Positions 15,793 to 20,425 of a DNA stretch of 20,425 bases are shown here, piece by piece; the first letter of the stretch is position 1; each line of letters starts with the position of its first letter. Source of the DNA: Proteiniphilum sp. UBA5267 (GTDB lineage Bacteria; Bacteroidota; Bacteroidia; Bacteroidales; Dysgonomonadaceae); the NCBI GenBank assembly GCA_002411515.1, contig DHTF01000075.1, positions 1 through 20,425 of the forward strand, read 5' to 3'. Made by a program: the position numbers and the translations under genes. The notes beneath the pieces are model-generated. The model saw nothing but the letters and a program-made list of their open reading frames with translations, was not told the DNA's origin and ran no database searches.

Positions 15793-18531
15793 ATGAATGT
15801 TCGCATCATTTTTTCTTTTCTCTTGATCGCTTTCATGCCGGTCACCACAAAGACTTTCTCGAGTATCACCACCACATCTCATCGGGTGAAACCGTCGGAA
15901 CTTACCTGCGCTTATCAGCGGAATCCCCTCTCTGTGGCATCATCAGCACCCCATTTCGGATGGCAAACAGAAACCGGAGGAAAGACGTTTAACCAATCTG
16001 CATACGAAATAGAGGTGTATACAGATCTCTTCGGGAAGCAGGTGAAGATATGGAACTCGGGGAAAATAGAATCCGATCAAAGTCAAGCAATCCCATACGG
16101 AGGCAAGGAAAAACTCCATCCTGCAAAGAAATATGTCTGGCGGGTGAAAGTATGGTCGACCCAGGGTATTTCATCTGTCTGGAGTGAATGGAATACCTTT
16201 CGGGTTGCCCCTTCCAACCTTGCCAACCAAGCCAGTTGGATAGGTGCAATCGACAAAAAAGATGCCAATATTCCGCAAGGTCGAAATTACCATGGATTAT
16301 CCATCTCTTCAGAAATAGGAAAGAAGTGGCAACAAACAGCCCCTCTCTCCAAACAGAGCATCTACCTAAGAAAAGATTTCATCAGAAAAGGAACGATCCA
16401 GGACGCCATTATCTACGTCAGTGGTCTGGGACATTATGAATTGTCTGTGAACGGTAAAAAAACCGGGGATAGTGAGTTCTCCCCACTCTGGAGCGATTAC
16501 GACAAAACAATTTATTACAATGCTTTCGACGTAACGTCCATCCTGAAAGAAAAAAACGGGATTGGTGTGCTGTTGGGGAATGGTTTTTTTAATGAACAGG
16601 GAGGACGTTATGTGAAGATGCAGGTTAGCTTTGGGCCCCCTACTCTTTTCTTTCGCATGATGGTTACATACACCGACGGAAGTACAGAAGAGATGGTGTC
16701 CGATGAAAGCTGGAAATATGCACCCAGCCCGCTCACTTTTAATGATATGTACGGAGGGGAGGATTATGATGCCCGACTGGAACAACCCGGATGGGACACC
16801 TTTGGTTTTAATGATGCTGAGTGGAAATCGGTTGTTGTGCAGGAGGCTCCCAAGGGAAAGTTAACGCCCCAATCTGCTCCCACTGTCAAAATCATGAATA
16901 CATATACCCCTCTGTCAATTAAAAAAGCAGGATCCGCATACATCTACGACATGGGACAAAACCTGTCTGGATTTCCATTGATAAATGTAACTGGCAAGGC
17001 AGGCAATAAGATCCGATTGATCGTAGGCGAAAACATCCACGAAGATGGCTCGGTGAATCAGACCCAATCCGGATCACCCTATTCTTACGAATATACGCTA
17101 AAGGGAGAAAAGGAAGAGATCTGGCAACCCCGCTTCTCCTACTACGGATACAAATACATTCAGGTGGAGGGGGCCAAACCACCAAACAACGATGATCCCC
17201 GCGAAATACCGGTTGTGAATGATGTAAAATCCTATTTTGTTCACAATTCTGCTTCGGAGGTCGGTTCTTTTCGATGCTCCAACGAAATATTCAACGAAGC
17301 ACACCGGATTATTGTCAATGCCATAAAAAGTAATATGCACGCAGTCTTTACCGACTGTCCCCATCGTGAAAAACTAGGATGGCTGGAGCAAGTACATCTG
17401 AATGGGCCTGGATTGTTTTACAATTTTGACCTGACCACCTTTGCCCCAAAGATCATGCAGGATATTCGTGATGCCCAACTCCCCAACGGGCTTGTTCCCG
17501 ATATCGCACCGGAATATGTGATTTTTAACGGTGGATTCAGGGATTCACCTGAGTGGGGAAGTGCATCTGTAATCCTCCCATTTCTTTATTATCAATTTTA
17601 TGGAGACAATTCTCTGATTGTTGATTATTATGATGTCATGAAGAGATATGCCGATTATCTTTCTTCCACTGCAAAAGGGCACATTGTTTCACACGGACTG
17701 GGTGACTGGTGTGACTATCGCGATAATGAACCCTACGGCGTATCTAAAAATACGCCGGTACCCTTGTCGGCGTCAACACACTATTACATGGTGATCGATT
17801 ACCTTACGCAGGCTGCAGGAATTACAGGTAATCAACACGATTTAACCCATTATTCCAAGCTTAGAGAGCAAATAAAAGAAGCATTTAATCGCGAGTTTTT
17901 CGACGAAAAGACCAGCCAATATGGTACAGGAAGTCAGGCTTCAAATGCCATGCCTCTTTTCGCAAACATTGTGGAGCCCCAGCACAAAGAAGCCGTATTG
18001 GCTAATTTGGTACGCAATATTGAAGAAAGAGGTTACAGGCTCTCCACAGGCGATGTGGGAAACAGGTATTTATTCCAAACACTGGCAAGCAACGGGTTAA
18101 ACGAAATCATGTACAAGATGCACAATCACAGAGAAGTCCCCGGTTACGGTTTTCAACTACAATTTGGCACCTCGACGCTCACCGAGCTATGGGATCCCAG
18201 AGACGGTGCATCCTGGAATCACTTCATGATGGGCCAGATTGAAGAGTGGTTTTACAAATCGCTAGCAGGAATCTCTTCGGAGGACTACTGCGGCTTCCAG
18301 CGTGTCGTGATTGCTCCGCAACCGGTTGGCGATCTAACCTTTGTGGAAGCAACATACAACACCCTTTATGGAAGGGTACTGGTGCATTGGAAAAAAGAGA
18401 ACGGGCTCTTCACCTTGAATCTATCAATCCCTGCCAATTGTACGGCAAAGGTTTACCTGCCACAGGAAAAGGATTACAGGGTGTTGAAAAGTGGGAATCA
18501 TTCAATTACAAAAGAAATGAAAACGAAATAA
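15793..18531 (+). CDS. GH78 alpha-L-rhamnosidase, REKLGWLEQ subgroup
   Basis: Predicted alpha-L-rhamnosidase of 912 residues, full length. The N-terminus (MNVRIIFSFLLIAFMPVTTKTFS) looks like a type I signal with no lipobox cysteine, so the enzyme is probably soluble in the periplasm. Domains: Ig-like (about 33-137, YVWRVKVWSTQG), rhamnosidase N domain (about 190-330, HYELSVNGKKTG, LLGNGFFNEQ), a beta domain (IYDMGQNLSGFPL, about 383), the catalytic barrel (about 489-820) and a C-terminal beta domain. The signature reads TDCPHREKLGWLEQ: D521 and E526 are kept, but the usual Gly-Asp is Glu-Gln (E532, Q533). The base motif is TLTELWD (E798), not TTLWE. Both changes recur together in a GH78 subgroup as I remember it, so this is probably a subgroup trait rather than decay, and may mark a different linkage or aglycone preference. 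Confidence 0.92.
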   Translation: MNVRIIFSFLLIAFMPVTTKTFSSITTTSHRVKPSELTCAYQRNPLSVASSAPHFGWQTETGGKTFNQSAYEIEVYTDLFGKQVKIWNSGKIESDQSQAIPYGGKEKLHPAKKYVWRVKVWSTQGISSVWSEWNTFRVAPSNLANQASWIGAIDKKDANIPQGRNYHGLSISSEIGKKWQQTAPLSKQSIYLRKDFIRKGTIQDAIIYVSGLGHYELSVNGKKTGDSEFSPLWSDYDKTIYYNAFDVTSILKEKNGIGVLLGNGFFNEQGGRYVKMQVSFGPPTLFFRMMVTYTDGSTEEMVSDESWKYAPSPLTFNDMYGGEDYDARLEQPGWDTFGFNDAEWKSVVVQEAPKGKLTPQSAPTVKIMNTYTPLSIKKAGSAYIYDMGQNLSGFPLINVTGKAGNKIRLIVGENIHEDGSVNQTQSGSPYSYEYTLKGEKEEIWQPRFSYYGYKYIQVEGAKPPNNDDPREIPVVNDVKSYFVHNSASEVGSFRCSNEIFNEAHRIIVNAIKSNMHAVFTDCPHREKLGWLEQVHLNGPGLFYNFDLTTFAPKIMQDIRDAQLPNGLVPDIAPEYVIFNGGFRDSPEWGSASVILPFLYYQFYGDNSLIVDYYDVMKRYADYLSSTAKGHIVSHGLGDWCDYRDNEPYGVSKNTPVPLSASTHYYMVIDYLTQAAGITGNQHDLTHYSKLREQIKEAFNREFFDEKTSQYGTGSQASNAMPLFANIVEPQHKEAVLANLVRNIEERGYRLSTGDVGNRYLFQTLASNGLNEIMYKMHNHREVPGYGFQLQFGTSTLTELWDPRDGASWNHFMMGQIEEWFYKSLAGISSEDYCGFQRVVIAPQPVGDLTFVEATYNTLYGRVLVHWKKENGLFTLNLSIPANCTAKVYLPQEKDYRVLKSGNHSITKEMKTK

Positions 18532-18554
18532 CTATAAGTAAAGGTAAAAATCGT

Positions 18555-18562
18555 TATCTTTC
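18555..18562 (+). promoter_or_regulatory. Possible -7 promoter element upstream of the last GH78 gene
   Basis: In the 65-bp gap after the second GH78 gene, TATCTTTC matches the Bacteroidota -7 consensus TAnnTTTG at all but the last base. It lies 34 bp before the chosen ATG. No TTTG at the usual -33 distance is seen, so the call is weak and the gene may simply be read from upstream. Confidence 0.22.
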
Positions 18563-18596
18563 GAGTTTAATGATTGTGTTTCTGAGAAAAAAAAAT

Positions 18597-20425
18597 ATGC
18601 AAAAACGAATTCTTCTACTCATACTATCCTTGTTCAGTCTCACGCTGAAGGGACAATCAGATGGCATACCCTCTGATTTGAAATGTGATTACCTGGAAAA
18701 TCCAGGGGGAATAGACAATCCTTTTCCGAGATTGACCTGGCAAATAGATGATGATAGCCCAGGAGCAATCCAATCAGCTTTCAGCATTCTGGTAGGTACC
18801 GATTCGTTAGAAGTGGAGAACGGAGAAGGATCGATGTGGCACACAAAAAAAATCCATTCTCAGCAACAGCTGGTCTCATATGCAGGAGCTGCACTACAAC
18901 CCTTTACCAAATATTACTGGAAAGTAATTACATGGAATAAGAAAAACGATCGAAATGCTTCTACGGTGTATTCATTCGAAACGGGGATGATGGACATCAA
19001 AAACTGGCAGGGCAACTGGATCAGTGATGGGAGAGATATTCAATACAAGCCGGCCCCGTGCTTTCGCAAACAGTTTACTGCACGCAACGAGATAGTATCG
19101 GCCAGGGTGTATGTTGCCGTGGCCGGATTGTATGAACTCTATATCAACGGAATGAAAATAGGCAATCAACGTCTCGACCCGATGTACACCCGTTTCGACA
19201 GAAGAAACTTCTATGTCACCCACGATGTCACTACGCAATTACAGCAAGGAGAAAATGCCGTAGGTGTGATTCTGGGCAATGGCTGGTACAATCACCAATC
19301 ACTGGCAGTATGGGACTTTGAAAAGGCTCCCTGGCGAAACCGGCCCGCATTTTGCCTCGATTTGCGCATCACCTATACCGATGGAAGCGTGGAGACCATT
19401 TCCTCTGACCTGAGCTGGAAGCAAAGCAACGGCCCGATCATCTTTAACAGCATTTACACGGGGGAACATTACGACACACGGTTGAAGCAGGATGGCTGGA
19501 GCGAGCCTGGGTTCGATGATACCGCCTGGCAGAAAGTAGCACTACGTGCTGCTCCTTCACAAAACATTACCGCACAACAGTTGCGACCCATTCGCAATGT
19601 GCGCAGTCTGCCTGCTGTCTCCTTCAGAAAGATCGATGATCGTACTTATCTCTACGACTTTGGTCAGAATATGGCAGGTGTGACCCGAATAAAGGTCTCG
19701 GGAAAAGAGGGCTCCCAACTCCGGATCAAACACGGGGAACGGTTGGATAAAAATGGTCGCCTCGATTTATCCAATATCGATGTCTATTACCGCGGGGACA
19801 AAGAAAATGATCCTTTTCAGACAGATATCCTGATACTGAGCGGGAAGGGGAAGGATGAGTTTATGGCCCGGTTCAACTACAAGGGATTCCGTTACGTGGA
19901 GGTAACAGGCAGCGAACCTGTCGAGCTGGATGAACAAAGCTTGACAGCCTACTTTATGCACAGCGATGTGCCACCGATTGGAAAGATTGAGACCTCCAGC
20001 GAACTGATAAACAAACTATGGCAGGCCACGAACAATGCCTACCTCTCGAACCTGATGGGATACCCTACCGACTGCCCCCAACGGGAGAAGAATGGCTGGA
20101 CCGGTGATGGTCATTTTGCCATTGAGACCGCTCTCTACAATTTCGATGGAATTACCATCTATGAAAAATGGCTGGCCGATCACCGAGACGAACAACAAGC
20201 CAACGGAGTACTTCCCGACATCATTCCCACCGGTGGATGGGGTTACGGCACAGCCAACGGACTGGACTGGACCAGCACCATCGCCATCATTCCCTGGGAG
20301 ATATACCGGTTCTATGGCGATAACAAACTGCTGGCCGACTGTTACGATCACATAAAGCGTTACGTAGATTATGTAGACCGCACCAGCTCCAAGGGACTCA
20401 CCTCCTGGGGACGGGGCGACTGGGT
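18597..20425 (+). CDS. GH78 alpha-L-rhamnosidase, 3'-truncated by the window end
   Basis: The frame stays open to the last base and encodes 609 residues of a third alpha-L-rhamnosidase. I chose the ATG at 18597 because it gives a type I signal ending in LKGQS, typical of Bacteroidota; an in-frame ATG at 18570 would add nine residues (MIVFLRKKN). Domains: Ig-like (about 25-135, YYWKVITWNKK), rhamnosidase N domain (about 138-315, YELYINGMKIG, LGNGWYN), beta domain (YLYDFGQNMAGV, about 351), then the catalytic barrel from about 461. PTDCPQREKNGWTGDGH supplies D492, E497 and D504, the standard GH78 acidic trio, so this is the most canonical of the three GH78 proteins here. The last visible residues are WGRGDW; the general-base region and C-terminal domain lie beyond the window. 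About 300 residues are probably missing. Confidence 0.9.
   Translation, partial: MQKRILLLILSLFSLTLKGQSDGIPSDLKCDYLENPGGIDNPFPRLTWQIDDDSPGAIQSAFSILVGTDSLEVENGEGSMWHTKKIHSQQQLVSYAGAALQPFTKYYWKVITWNKKNDRNASTVYSFETGMMDIKNWQGNWISDGRDIQYKPAPCFRKQFTARNEIVSARVYVAVAGLYELYINGMKIGNQRLDPMYTRFDRRNFYVTHDVTTQLQQGENAVGVILGNGWYNHQSLAVWDFEKAPWRNRPAFCLDLRITYTDGSVETISSDLSWKQSNGPIIFNSIYTGEHYDTRLKQDGWSEPGFDDTAWQKVALRAAPSQNITAQQLRPIRNVRSLPAVSFRKIDDRTYLYDFGQNMAGVTRIKVSGKEGSQLRIKHGERLDKNGRLDLSNIDVYYRGDKENDPFQTDILILSGKGKDEFMARFNYKGFRYVEVTGSEPVELDEQSLTAYFMHSDVPPIGKIETSSELINKLWQATNNAYLSNLMGYPTDCPQREKNGWTGDGHFAIETALYNFDGITIYEKWLADHRDEQQANGVLPDIIPTGGWGYGTANGLDWTSTIAIIPWEIYRFYGDNKLLADCYDHIKRYVDYVDRTSSKGLTSWGRGDW

Noticed and set aside
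1..20425. CRISPR arrays, tRNA or rRNA genes, insertion sequences, attachment sites, SusC/SusD genes and regulators
   Set aside because: I looked on both strands for repeats, inverted ends, and TonB-dependent receptor, SusD or regulator motifs and saw none; the window is almost entirely coding.

Overview
The window reads as part of a carbohydrate-degradation locus (polysaccharide utilization locus type) from a Bacteroidota genome, most likely the order Bacteroidales. The grounds are several lipoprotein signal peptides, no clear Shine-Dalgarno sites, a dense one-strand run of large exported glycoside hydrolases, and families typical of this phylum (GH78, GH106, DUF4038/apiosidase-like, GH71/99-like). 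Genus cannot be set from the sequence alone. No SusC/SusD pair, sensor-regulator, sulfatase, transporter, RNA gene or mobile element is visible, so the window is an interior slice of a larger locus.

Layout, all on the + strand: (1) 1-1437, 3' part of a DUF5060/DUF4038 apiosidase-like hydrolase; (2) 1470-4352, a 960-residue exported protein that looks like a TIM-barrel hydrolase but that I cannot place in a family; (3) 4403-7240, lipoprotein GH78 alpha-L-rhamnosidase; a 166-bp AT-rich gap; (4) 7407-10667, lipoprotein GH106 alpha-L-rhamnosidase; (5-7) 10701-12743, 12758-13945 and 13959-15764, three consecutive GH71/99-like lipoproteins only 14 and 13 bp apart, the outer two being paralogs with a CBM9/DOMON-like C-terminal domain; (8) 15793-18531, a GH78 of a different subgroup; (9) 18597 to the window end, a third GH78, cut off inside its catalytic domain.

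How they work together (inference): four predicted alpha-L-rhamnosidases from two families imply a glycan with L-rhamnose in several linkages. The apiosidase-like enzyme and the GH106/GH78 mix recall rhamnogalacturonan-type PULs. Three GH71/99-like proteins are not a usual part of those and point instead to a backbone or side chain cut by an endo-acting or unknown activity, for example a rhamnose-decorated mannan-like or microbial polysaccharide. Five of the nine products are predicted lipoproteins, and three carry ordinary or probable type I signals (the N-terminus of the first gene is missing). That suggests a division between membrane-anchored and soluble periplasmic steps.

The points most worth a second look are the unassigned 960-residue protein, the tandem GH99-like trio with a Glu-to-Ala change at the expected catalytic motif in two of its members, and the divergent active-site motif of the second GH78.
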